From JABCZH01 sp963803775 (GTDB lineage: Bacteria; Acidobacteriota; Terriglobia; Terriglobales; Acidobacteriaceae): DNA of 64,000 nucleotides. Numbering within the stretch: position 1 is the first letter of the stretch; each line of letters opens with the position of its first letter. The stretch covers positions 1-64,000 of the forward strand of contig CAWDNS010000006.1 of the NCBI GenBank assembly GCA_963803775.1. Reading direction: 5' to 3'. Below, piece by piece: positions 45,699 to 54,432 of this stretch. The position numbers were made by a program, and so were the translations under genes. The notes under the pieces were generated by a model. The model worked only from the letters and a program-made list of their open reading frames with translations, did no database searches and had not been told where the DNA came from.

Positions 45699-47057
45699 TC
45701 AGTCGGTCGGGGCCGCTTGGCTACAATGTCGCTGGATCGCCATCAAGGCCAGTCCGAAGAGGGCTATATAGTTTGCCAGGAGCGAGACGCCGTAAGCTGC
45801 GATCGCCCAACGGCCGGACAGCCCAAGATGATGGGCGTAGAACATCGTGAAAGCCATTACCAGAGTGCCTAGCAGATCCACCCCAAATTGCCAGTCTTGC
45901 CGTTCCAATATCGTCAACGTGGGGAACACCGGCCCCACCGTAAGAACCATTAGGAAGGGTATGGACAGCAATTGAGCGTATCGCCCGGCTTCAACCCACT
46001 GCGGACCGAATACCAACCCGAACAGGTGGGGGCCTACGAAGATCAACAGAGCGAAAGGAATTACCCCCAGCAAGAAAGCAGCACGACTCGTCCTTAGGAA
46101 TAGCGAACGCAGCTGAGTCGGTGAAGTGTGTGCGAGCTGCGCAGCATTGCTGAAATAAACCTGGGCGATTGCAAGCCCAAGCAGTCCAGCTCCCACCACA
46201 AGAATCTGACTCACCAAACCATACCAGCCCGCCTCTTGCAGGCCGTAAAACCGGGTTATGAGTAATGCCGGTAATATCCAGAAACCTGCATGTACCAGCA
46301 CTGAGGCGGTCCCAAAGACGGGGAATCTCTTGTAACGAATTGCGGCCTCGGCAAGCTTCTTTGCAGACACGTGGAGCTGGTGCTCCGCCGCATACTTCTT
46401 GGCGCTGAACGCCAATTCTAGGGATCCGCCCGCCCGCCCTACGGAATCACCCAGCAGCAAACCAAAAGGACCTCTCATTAACAAGGGTACACCCAGCTGT
46501 GTAGCCACTTGGGCCACAGATTGAATGATTCTCCGTTTGGCTAGGGATCGGAAAGCCTGCACTCGCAGCGACCATGAGTTAAGAATTTGAAAGGTTCCTC
46601 CACCCAGCAAACTGAGGGGTAGAAGCCACAAGTAGTGTTCCAGTTGCGGAGTGTGGAGGAGTCGGGCGAGCGGCTGAGTCCAGAGGATTACGACACCGCT
46701 ACAAAGCAGCGTAGCCAGCAACAAAACCGCGAAAGAAACGCCCATTACATTGAACCCAAATTCATCGTCCTTGGGCAGGGGTATGGCGGCCTCGTAATTC
46801 AGAGAACTCGCCGTGACCGTGGCCGTGACTATGGAAAAGAACACCGAGAGCACGCCAAAATCGGCAGGTAGATAAATGCGTGTGAGTAAGGGCGATGCCA
46901 GCACGACTAACGCGCGTCCAATGATGGTACCGCCCGTCAAAACCAGCACGTGTCGGACAAACTTGCTATGACGGATCCTCAGGTAGAGAGTTCGCGATAA
47001 ACCGGGGATGCGGTCGAGGTAAGGGACCCTGCTGGAACCGGGCACGAATAGGCTCAA
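45699..47057 (-). CDS. wzx: Wzx-type oligosaccharide flippase
   Basis: 452 residues (TTG 47057 overlapping the upstream stop; GTG 47045 is an alternative). About 12-14 membrane helices with the Wzx/polysaccharide-biosynthesis N-terminus: VLVLTGGTIIGRALVVLASPL, followed by LLTRIYLPADFGVLSVFFSI. It flips lipid-linked repeat units to the periplasm. It is convergent with the EPS operon, and its start overlaps the stop of the toroid gene by four bases, so these two form a unit. Confidence 0.88.
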   Translation of the reverse strand: MSLFVPGSSRVPYLDRIPGLSRTLYLRIRHSKFVRHVLVLTGGTIIGRALVVLASPLLTRIYLPADFGVLSVFFSIVTATVTASSLNYEAAIPLPKDDEFGFNVMGVSFAVLLLATLLCSGVVILWTQPLARLLHTPQLEHYLWLLPLSLLGGGTFQILNSWSLRVQAFRSLAKRRIIQSVAQVATQLGVPLLMRGPFGLLLGDSVGRAGGSLELAFSAKKYAAEHQLHVSAKKLAEAAIRYKRFPVFGTASVLVHAGFWILPALLITRFYGLQEAGWYGLVSQILVVGAGLLGLAIAQVYFSNAAQLAHTSPTQLRSLFLRTSRAAFLLGVIPFALLIFVGPHLFGLVFGPQWVEAGRYAQLLSIPFLMVLTVGPVFPTLTILERQDWQFGVDLLGTLVMAFTMFYAHHLGLSGRWAIAAYGVSLLANYIALFGLALMAIQRHCSQAAPTD

Positions 47058-48466
47058 TTCTGTGCCTTGAAGCGCAAAAGTAAAAAGCGACTATATCGCA
47101 CGAAAGCCAGCGTCAGGACCGCCTGGGCCCAGCGCAGGGATTTTAAACGAAAAATCCGCAAGCGATAGCGTGCCGTGAAAAAACTGCCATCCGAGTCCAA
47201 CATGAGATTCAGAGTCTGATCGACGACCTTAGGGAGAAGGGCGACTATTTTCTCCCGCAACCTGATGTCAACCGCGGCACAGTCGGCTGCATCGATCAGG
47301 GTGTTCATGGCTTGACCGCAGGAATACGAGTCGAGTGGGTAAAGCCTCCTCATGTCATAACGCGGTCTACCGTCGGGGGCAAACAGGTTCTGAAGATAGA
47401 AGGCGAGTCCCGTATTTAACGCAGATTCGCAATCTCTCTTCAAATCCGGAACTTCATGCAATTCTGAAACGATCCGTGTCAACGCAGTCAAAACCATTGC
47501 CGTATGAAATCCATCAATGAAGGGTACGCGGCGTACTCCGGGTACGAACTCGTCGTAATACCAGCTGCCATCCGGCTTTTGGATCTCAACCACAAACTGG
47601 ACGATCCTCCGGGCTATGTCGCGATATTCTGCTCGCGCAGCGGCCTTTCCAACGCGAAGCAGAAAGCTGGCAGCGTCCGCGTTCACGTTGATGCATTGCG
47701 ACCGGTCCATCGGAGTATAGCTAATCGCCAAGCTGCCCGACGAACGCTCAGCCGAGTTGAGGCCGTAAGCAAAAAAATCGCAAGCTCGGATGGAATGTTC
47801 CAAGGCCCATGGATCCCGGGTTGCCTCATAATATGAAAAAAAGGCATTGGCTGCCCAGACGGTGCTATGCGCATTCCCGACCGTAGGAGGCACGACCCCT
47901 GCGTAGGTGAACCACGGGAAGGGAAGTCCCCAGCTTTCGCCGACCGGCGACTCGGCGGTATTTTGCTCGAGCCACTGCAGCAGAGACTTCGCCCGGAGTG
48001 TCCACAGATCTTCCGATGTCAAGTTCGAGAGTTCGAGGTAGGTCGAAGCGAGCGCGGCGGCAGCTTGTGGAAGTCGGCTGGGTTTAACTCCTAGCAGCTT
48101 CCGCATTCTGATGGGGGCCAAGTAAGCTCCACCGAACAGGGTCAGGCGTAACAGACGCGCCAGGAACGTGCATTTGGTATACGTCCACAAGAGAATCTTG
48201 GTGCCTTTGAAATCCATGGTGTCGTAGGTTTCAAGACCATGGCCTTCGGCGAACGCCAGCGCCCCATAGGCAACTTGCAGCATACGCGCCAGACGCGCCA
48301 GATCCTCATTCGCGTTCCCGCCGAACCCGGCTTCCTCCAATAGCCGAGTCTGCAACGGCTCTGCAAGGGAGTTTGTAAGCGGGTTCAAAAAAAGCCTCCT
48401 GAATGACTTCGCTTCGGCAGGTTTCAGACCAATCCACGACGCCCAAGAACTCTGGGCATAGTGCAA
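47054..48466 (-). CDS. Alpha/alpha-toroid protein, VpsJ-like polysaccharide biosynthesis protein
   Basis: About 470 residues; only a TTG start is available at 48466, so the true start is uncertain. Mostly helical with toroid-type repeats: ALASTYLELSNLTSEDLWTL, WGLPFPWFTYAGVVPPTVGN, FFSYYEATRDPWALEHSIRA, DGSWYYDEF, IDGFHTAMVLTALTRI and RYDMRRLYPLDSYSCGQAMN. VpsJ-like proteins in Vibrio and other EPS loci share this sort of composition (recall, not search). No signal peptide, so it would act in the cytoplasm. It precedes the flippase with a 4-base overlap, suggesting a role in maturing the repeat unit or its release. Confidence 0.68.
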   Translation of the reverse strand: MHYAQSSWASWIGLKPAEAKSFRRLFLNPLTNSLAEPLQTRLLEEAGFGGNANEDLARLARMLQVAYGALAFAEGHGLETYDTMDFKGTKILLWTYTKCTFLARLLRLTLFGGAYLAPIRMRKLLGVKPSRLPQAAAALASTYLELSNLTSEDLWTLRAKSLLQWLEQNTAESPVGESWGLPFPWFTYAGVVPPTVGNAHSTVWAANAFFSYYEATRDPWALEHSIRACDFFAYGLNSAERSSGSLAISYTPMDRSQCINVNADAASFLLRVGKAAARAEYRDIARRIVQFVVEIQKPDGSWYYDEFVPGVRRVPFIDGFHTAMVLTALTRIVSELHEVPDLKRDCESALNTGLAFYLQNLFAPDGRPRYDMRRLYPLDSYSCGQAMNTLIDAADCAAVDIRLREKIVALLPKVVDQTLNLMLDSDGSFFTARYRLRIFRLKSLRWAQAVLTLAFVRYSRFLLLRFKAQN

Positions 48467-48545
48467 TCCGTAGCCGCAAACTAATGATTCTATGAGTATT
48501 TACCCCTAGCGTCAAGAGCGGTTTAGATTCCTCGCTGCGATTTAA

Positions 48546-51528
48546 TCACTGGACGGTCAACTTCAGAGTCTGCGATTGAGTCGTGCTGCCCATAGTGGCC
48601 TTGACTGTCAAAGTGTAGGTGCCAGCCGGAGTGCCTCCCGAGTTTGGCCCACCACCTCCGCTGCTACCTCCGCCGTTCCCTCCTCCGCACGAAACCAGGA
48701 ACGCCACTAACAGAAGGGACAATAATGTCGCAATTGTCCGCGCCAAACGCCGGGATTTGCGACCGACTGGCAACCACACCATCCCGATCATCGCGGCGGC
48801 CCAGAGCCACTCTAGCGACGAACTTCTACGCTGCAACGAAGCGCTGCTTGGCGCTGTGGTTGACACGCTCACAGTGAACGTCGATGCATTCGTGGCGCTC
48901 ACGTTCTCGCTGTTGGGGACCATGCAAGTCGCCCCGGCCGGAGCACCTGTGCAGGTCAAGGTAGCGGTTCCGCCTATTCCGCCGCCGCCAATCGAAAGCG
49001 TGTACTTCGCGGTGGAACCCGCCGAAACGGTGGCCGAGTTTGACCCTCCGGAGGGCGTTCCGAGACCTAGACTCGGCGAACCCGCGCCCGTGCCAGTCAA
49101 AGCTACTGTCTGAACGCCAACCGCGTCAGTGATGCTAAGCATGCCGCTACGCGTCCCAAATGCAGTCGGTGTAACTTGCATTCGCATCGACAACGTTTCC
49201 GCAGGTGTTTGACTCGGCGAAGTCGCCCGCGTCTGCTCCTGAGATGGTGATCTGCGTGACACTCAAGTTCGCCCCTCCCGGGTTTGTCAGGGTTATCTTC
49301 TGCGCAGGGCTCGACGTGTTGAATTCCTGGGCGGCGAAGGTCAACGTCGTTGGACTCAGTGAAGCGCCGGGCACAAGTCCGACGGTGTTGAACAGCAAGG
49401 CGATTCCGAACCCCTGCATCGCCGCCAGGTCAATCTTTCCGTCGCCATTAAAATCAGCGGCGACGATGTTCCCCATTCCAAGAGGACCGGCATCGTAGTT
49501 TATGGCTGACTGGAAGGTGCCGTCTCCGTTTCCCAGCAGCACTGAGACGGTGCTCCCACCTCCGACTGCAAGGTCGGGAACTCCATCGCCATTGAAGTCG
49601 CCGACAGCGATTGCACCCCCACCGGCGGCAAACGTCCCCTTCGACTGGAAGGTTCCGTCGCCGTTGCCAAGAAGGACGAGCACTCCGCCGCTTACATTCG
49701 CCACTAAATCCAGCTTCCCGTCATGATTCAAATCTGCAAGTGCCGCAGGCGTGGATGTCATACCGGTAGAGGTAGTTACTTCCTGGAAAGTAAGGTTCCC
49801 GGTATTCAAAAACACATCAATGTCGTTGCCACTACTGGATACAATGTCCGGTTTGGCATCGCCATTAAAGTCGCCCACTAGCCCGACCGGTATGCCAGCG
49901 ATCTCGACCGGGAAGCCGAAGGTCCCGTTGCCGTTTCCAAGATAGAACTGCGCACCAGTCTGTCCGGGGACAACGATGTCCTGGTTCCCGTCTCCATTGA
50001 AATCGCCAACCGCCACTGCCCCAGAGTTGGAACCGTAGAAAACCGTGTCCTGAAATGTTCCGTCTCCGTTCCCCAGAAGAACCCCGAAACCATCTAAATA
50101 CCCAATCGAGACCACGTCGGGTTTGCCATCGTTATTGAAATCAGCCACCGCTCCGCCGAAAGCCATACCCGCACCTTGGTAATACGCTATAGCTTCAAAG
50201 GTGCCATTTCCGTTTCCAAGGAAAGTGCCGACATAGCCGAGCCCATTGCCATCGTCCCCAAACAAAATGAGATCAGTTTTTCCGTCGTTCCTCAAATCCG
50301 CGGTGGTAAACGTATAGGGGGTGAAGTATAGGTTTTCAGTCCCTAGGGTTACCTGCGCTCGAAATGTTCCGTCTCCATTGCCGAGAACAACCGTCACAAT
50401 ATTTCCGTTTCCTGCCCCTGGCCCTGCCAGATCGATCTTCCCATCCCCATTGAAATCTGCAACGGACATGGGGCTAGTTCCAAAGAATACGAGCGGATTC
50501 AGTGACGATTGAAATGTGAATGGTTGCTGAAATGTCCCGTCTCCATTTCCGAGGAAAATGCTGGCATCAGAGGAATATGAACCACCTCCCGAAATCGATA
50601 CCAGATCCAGAATCCCGTCATTGTTGAAGTCCGCAACCACATTGGGGGAAGTGACCGCGTTGGCAATCGGCGACTGAAACGTGCCGTCCCCGTTCGAGAG
50701 AAGTAGCGCCCCGCTCACGGCCAAATCGTCTTTCCCGTCGCGATTAAAATCTCCTACGACCAGGGCGCTAGTTTCTAAACCGAAAAGTGCGGTATTCTGG
50801 GCCGCTTGGAACGTCCCGTTTCCATGACCTACCGAAATGCCGGTGTTGTCGAAATCCTGCCCAGCGGTGACAAGATCGAGCTTTCCGTCGCCGTTGAAAT
50901 CTCCCACCGCAACCTTCCACGACAGGTAAGCGTTGGAGTAGGCGACCGGAGCCTTAAATGTCCCGTCGCCGTTGCCGATCAATACCAAAACCGTTCCCGC
51001 ACCTTGCTGAGGAGCGCTCGCAGTGAGGGCGACGTCAGCCTTTCCATCGCCATTGAAATCTCCCACAGCTAATCCGTCCGCTAGCTGAGGAGGGCTGGCC
51101 AGTGTGGTCGTAACCGGCGCTTGGAACGTGCCGTCGCCATTACCCAGGTAGACTGAAATGGTATTACCTGGCCCGGTGGTAAAAACAAAATCGAGGTTTC
51201 CGTCCCCGTTGAAGTCTCCCATCTCGATGGCGGCGATCCCCTGCGATGGCCCGGGGCCGATGGTTACCGGGGCCTGGAACGTCCCGTCACCGTTTCCGAG
51301 TAGCACGGATAAAGTGTAGTCGTGCAGGCTACTCGTCACCGTGATCAAATCCGGCTTGCCGTCGCCGTTAAAATCACCTTCAACGGTAAGGAGGGCAGTT
51401 GTGTCACTCTGCGACGCGGGGAAATTTCGTCCGGACAAGAAGTTAGGGCTCTGTGCCGACACCCTGCCGGGAATTAGTAGGAGCAAGCACGCTGCGATCA
51501 GTGTGGAGGTAATGCGGACGCGTGGCAT
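48546..51528 (-). pseudogene. Secreted FG-GAP/VCBS-repeat protein, broken by a deletion near its 3' end
   Basis: From ATG 51528 (signal peptide MPRVRITSTLIAACLLLLIP ... VSAQ) about thirteen repeats with LLGNGDGTFQ and GDFNGDGKPDL follow, which bind calcium in a seven-bladed propeller. After a choice-of-anchor D opening (ITISGADAGDFAESNTC) the frame runs into a stop at 49147. The expected C.I.V.F.P strand of that domain is missing, and the domain resumes in another frame as VTPTAFGTRSGMLSITD and continues to 48546. Comparison with the same domain elsewhere in the window suggests about 20 bases lost near 49170-49180. The second frame retains the C-terminal two-helix/Cys/Gly tail (48546-48815). 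Surface protein in origin; as it stands it would lack its anchor. Confidence 0.82.
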
Positions 51529-51895
51529 AGCGCACCTCGCTAATTCAAGTGTTGCAAGTCTGAAAAATCTGGCGCTCGGTGTCGCTAACCCGGCGGCGGG
51601 AGAGAAGTTGCGAGAACTCTACACATCTTACAACAGCAGCACCGAACCTATGGCATCTTAAGTCATCGTCCTGAGAAACGCTAGGATTGTGCGTTGGTCG
51701 CCGTTTTGGCGTGACGAGAGAGAACCATAAGCGGTGCATTCTCGCAATTCGCGACCGAAGCATATATATTGATTTGAAAGTCGACCAACTTCGGTTTCAC
51801 GGCACCAGAACATTGGTGGGGGCGCATGCGAAGATGGAGCGGTGTGTGCAATGGGTACAACCATCCCAATCGAAAGCGTCTTCTAAATTCTAGAG
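51529..51895. other. Divergent control region between VCBS gene and PAP2-Wzi gene
   Basis: 367 bases without a supported gene. An AT-rich block (GCATATATATTGATTTG, about 51756-51772) is a -10 candidate for the plus-strand gene, but the -35 is weak. No terminator or known RNA seen. Confidence 0.35.
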
Positions 51896-54349
51896 ATGAA
51901 GTATCGGCTTGCTGGCTTTGTCCTCATAATATTGTCGGTGGTACACGCGTTGAGTGTGCAGGCATGGGCTCAGGGAGTCCCTCCGCCAGCGCCATCCTCC
52001 TCCACTAGCGGCCCAGGCTCATCTACGCCGAAGCCAGAACACGACGACCACTTGCCACCCGGAGAAGATCCTCAGAACCGGCTGGTTTCCCCGTTCCTCA
52101 AGCATCTCGCCGGAGACCAAAAAGAGTTCTGGACGGCCCCCACCCGCCTTAAGGTGAAAGATCTCAGGTGGATTCTGCCCGCTGCCGGAGTGACCGCCGC
52201 GTTCGTTGCAAGCGATAGCTGGTGGGCGAAGCAAGTGAACCCGAGCCATGTTCAGACCAGCCTTAATGTTTCGGACTACATCACGTATTCGATGATTGGG
52301 ATGGGAGGGGCCGCATTCGCCCTTGGCTACATGACCCATAACGATCATCTGGAGGAAACCGGATTACTGAGTGGCGAGGCCGCCATTGACAGTACGGCGG
52401 TAGCGTACTTATTTAAGGGAATTACTGAGCGGCAACGTCCTCTCGACGGAAACGGACACGGAAACTTCTTTCAGGGAGGAGCTTCGTTCCCCTCCGAGCA
52501 TTCGGCCGTCGCCTGGTCTCTCGCAAGTGTTTGGGCGCACGAGTATCCGGGATGGTTTAGCCAAATGGCGGCGTACGGGTTGGCGTCCACAGTGACCATT
52601 ACCCGCGTCACCGCCAAACAACACTTTCCTTCAGATGTGATAGTAGGCAGCGCGCTGGGCTGGTATTTCGGCCGCCAGGTGTACCGGGCTCATCACGATC
52701 CAGAACTTGGCGGGTCGGGTTGGGGTAGCTTATTGTCCGATACCACGGGCGAGAAGACTCGCAACCCCGACAATATGGCGTCCCCTTACGTCCTGCTCGA
52801 TAGTTGGATTTATCCCGCGCTCGAGCGTCTCATTGCCGTGGGATACATTCGAAGCGCCGCTCTCAATATTCGTCCCTGGACTCGGATGGAATGTGCTCGT
52901 CTGGTGGAAGAGGCGCAGGAACAGCTGGGAAATCCGCAGGCCGGTTCTGGAGAGCCACAGTCCATCTACGCGGCGCTGGCCGACGAGTTCACGCAGGAAA
53001 CTGCGCGTCTCGACGGCGCTCCAAATGTTGGAGCGACTGTGGAGTCCGTCTACTCGCGAAGCACAGTGATCGGCGGTACTCCGTTGACCGACGGATTCCA
53101 TTTTGGCCAAACCCTCATCAATGATTATGGCCGTCCGTACTTCACTGGCTTCAATAATGTATCGGGTGTAACCGGGTGGGCCATGGCTGGGCCGTTCGCA
53201 ATCTACATCAACGGTGAATATCAACACTCGCCGGCCGTGCCTTCAGAATCTGCGGCGACGCGTCTGGCGGAAGCCACTGTTGATTTTGTCCCTTTCATCG
53301 CTCCCAACGGCGTTTCGCAGATCGACCGGCTTCGACTGCTGAATGCCACGGTGTCATTTCAGACAGGGAACCTGCAATTTTCTTTTGGTCAGCAGAGCCT
53401 GTGGCTGGGACCGACGGCAGCCGGCCCGATGATTCTTAGCGACAATGCTGAGCCGCTTCCGATGTTCCGCATCGATTCGGTCGCACCCTACGAGATACCG
53501 TTACTCTCGCGCCTGCTGGGCCGCGTTCACAGTGAGTTTTTCCTGGCGCGGCTTTCAGGGCAACTCTGGTCTTTCTCCACCGGGCCCGGCCTTCCGTCTC
53601 AGCCCTGGGTCCAGGGATCGAAGGCCAGTTTCAAGCCCACCGACAACCTCGAGTTTGGCTTCGGTTTCACAGCGCAGTTTGGCGGCACGGGAAACCCATT
53701 TACGTGGGGCAATTTCTTGAAGACCTTTTATTCCCACAAGGCATCTCCAACAGCTAATCCCGGCAAAAGGCTTTCGGAGTTCGACTTCAGCTACCGTTTG
53801 CCTGGCCTGAGGAACTGGGTGACCTTGTATACCGACTCCATGGTGATTGATGAGTACTCCCCGATCGGATCGACTCGGCCCCAGATCAATCCTGGAATTT
53901 TCCTGCCGCAGTTGCCGAAGTTACATAAGATGCAATTACGTTTTGAGGGAGTTACGACTGACCTCAATATTCCCTCTACCTTCGGCCCTGGAGCTGTTTA
54001 CACTGACGAACGATATCGCTCAGGTTATACGAACAATGGGATTCTGTTAGGGGACTGGATTGGCCGCAGAGGCCGCGGGGAACAAGCCTGGGCAACCTAT
54101 AACTTCTCGCCACGAACTCAGATTCAGGTAGGTTATCGTCACAACAACGTCGATCCGGCATTCTTGCCGGGCCACTTGCAGGATGTGAATGTCCGCGGCG
54201 ACATCAAGCTGCGGCACGACCTGAGTCTCTCGGCCAATGTGCAGTACGAAACCTGGAATTTCCCGGCGTTGGCCGCAACCAGTCAGACCGATGTTACCGG
54301 GTCCATTCAACTAACCTTCTGGCCTAACTGGGCTAAGAGTAAGCGCTAA
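51896..54349 (+). CDS. PAP2 phosphatase fused to Wzi-type capsule-assembly outer-membrane barrel
   Basis: 817 residues with signal peptide (MKYRLAGFVLIIL ... VQAWAQ). Residues about 95-265 are a PAP2 domain with all three motifs: K174...R181-P, PSEH (H202) and R237-x5-H243-x3-D247. Few hydrophobic helices, so it is a periplasmic-type PAP2. Residues about 280-817 match the capsule-assembly Wzi family: SPYVLLDSWIYPALERLIAVG, IRPWTRMECARLV, YSRSTVIGGTPLTDGFHFGQ, FGQQSLWLGPTAAGP and many beta strands with aromatic ends, expected to form an outer-membrane barrel. Wzi retains capsule at the surface, while PAP2 enzymes remove phosphate from undecaprenyl pyrophosphate or lipids. Such a fusion would couple both in the export pathway. 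The rough split is at residue 275. Confidence 0.85.
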   Translation: MKYRLAGFVLIILSVVHALSVQAWAQGVPPPAPSSSTSGPGSSTPKPEHDDHLPPGEDPQNRLVSPFLKHLAGDQKEFWTAPTRLKVKDLRWILPAAGVTAAFVASDSWWAKQVNPSHVQTSLNVSDYITYSMIGMGGAAFALGYMTHNDHLEETGLLSGEAAIDSTAVAYLFKGITERQRPLDGNGHGNFFQGGASFPSEHSAVAWSLASVWAHEYPGWFSQMAAYGLASTVTITRVTAKQHFPSDVIVGSALGWYFGRQVYRAHHDPELGGSGWGSLLSDTTGEKTRNPDNMASPYVLLDSWIYPALERLIAVGYIRSAALNIRPWTRMECARLVEEAQEQLGNPQAGSGEPQSIYAALADEFTQETARLDGAPNVGATVESVYSRSTVIGGTPLTDGFHFGQTLINDYGRPYFTGFNNVSGVTGWAMAGPFAIYINGEYQHSPAVPSESAATRLAEATVDFVPFIAPNGVSQIDRLRLLNATVSFQTGNLQFSFGQQSLWLGPTAAGPMILSDNAEPLPMFRIDSVAPYEIPLLSRLLGRVHSEFFLARLSGQLWSFSTGPGLPSQPWVQGSKASFKPTDNLEFGFGFTAQFGGTGNPFTWGNFLKTFYSHKASPTANPGKRLSEFDFSYRLPGLRNWVTLYTDSMVIDEYSPIGSTRPQINPGIFLPQLPKLHKMQLRFEGVTTDLNIPSTFGPGAVYTDERYRSGYTNNGILLGDWIGRRGRGEQAWATYNFSPRTQIQVGYRHNNVDPAFLPGHLQDVNVRGDIKLRHDLSLSANVQYETWNFPALAATSQTDVTGSIQLTFWPNWAKSKR

Positions 54350-54410
54350 CGACCTAACCCGGCCGACCGCAACTTATTATCGAACCGCGTGTTCAAAGGG
54401 CCAGCAGGCA

Positions 54411-54416
54411 TATAAT
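54411..54416 (+). promoter_or_regulatory. -10 element (TATAAT) of the VCBS gene
   Basis: TATAAT at 54411-54416, about 16 bases before the ATG, with a poor -35. The same upstream block, with TATACT at 57447-57452, precedes the decayed copy, so this DNA was duplicated together with the gene. Confidence 0.45.
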
Positions 54417-54432
54417 TGCGCAGGGGACAGCC

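Noticed and set aside
49147..51528. Regularly spaced GNGDGTF-coding units as a CRISPR-like or satellite array
   Set aside because: The repeats are degenerate at DNA level and keep a protein reading frame with VCBS/FG-GAP spacing, so they are coding repeats.
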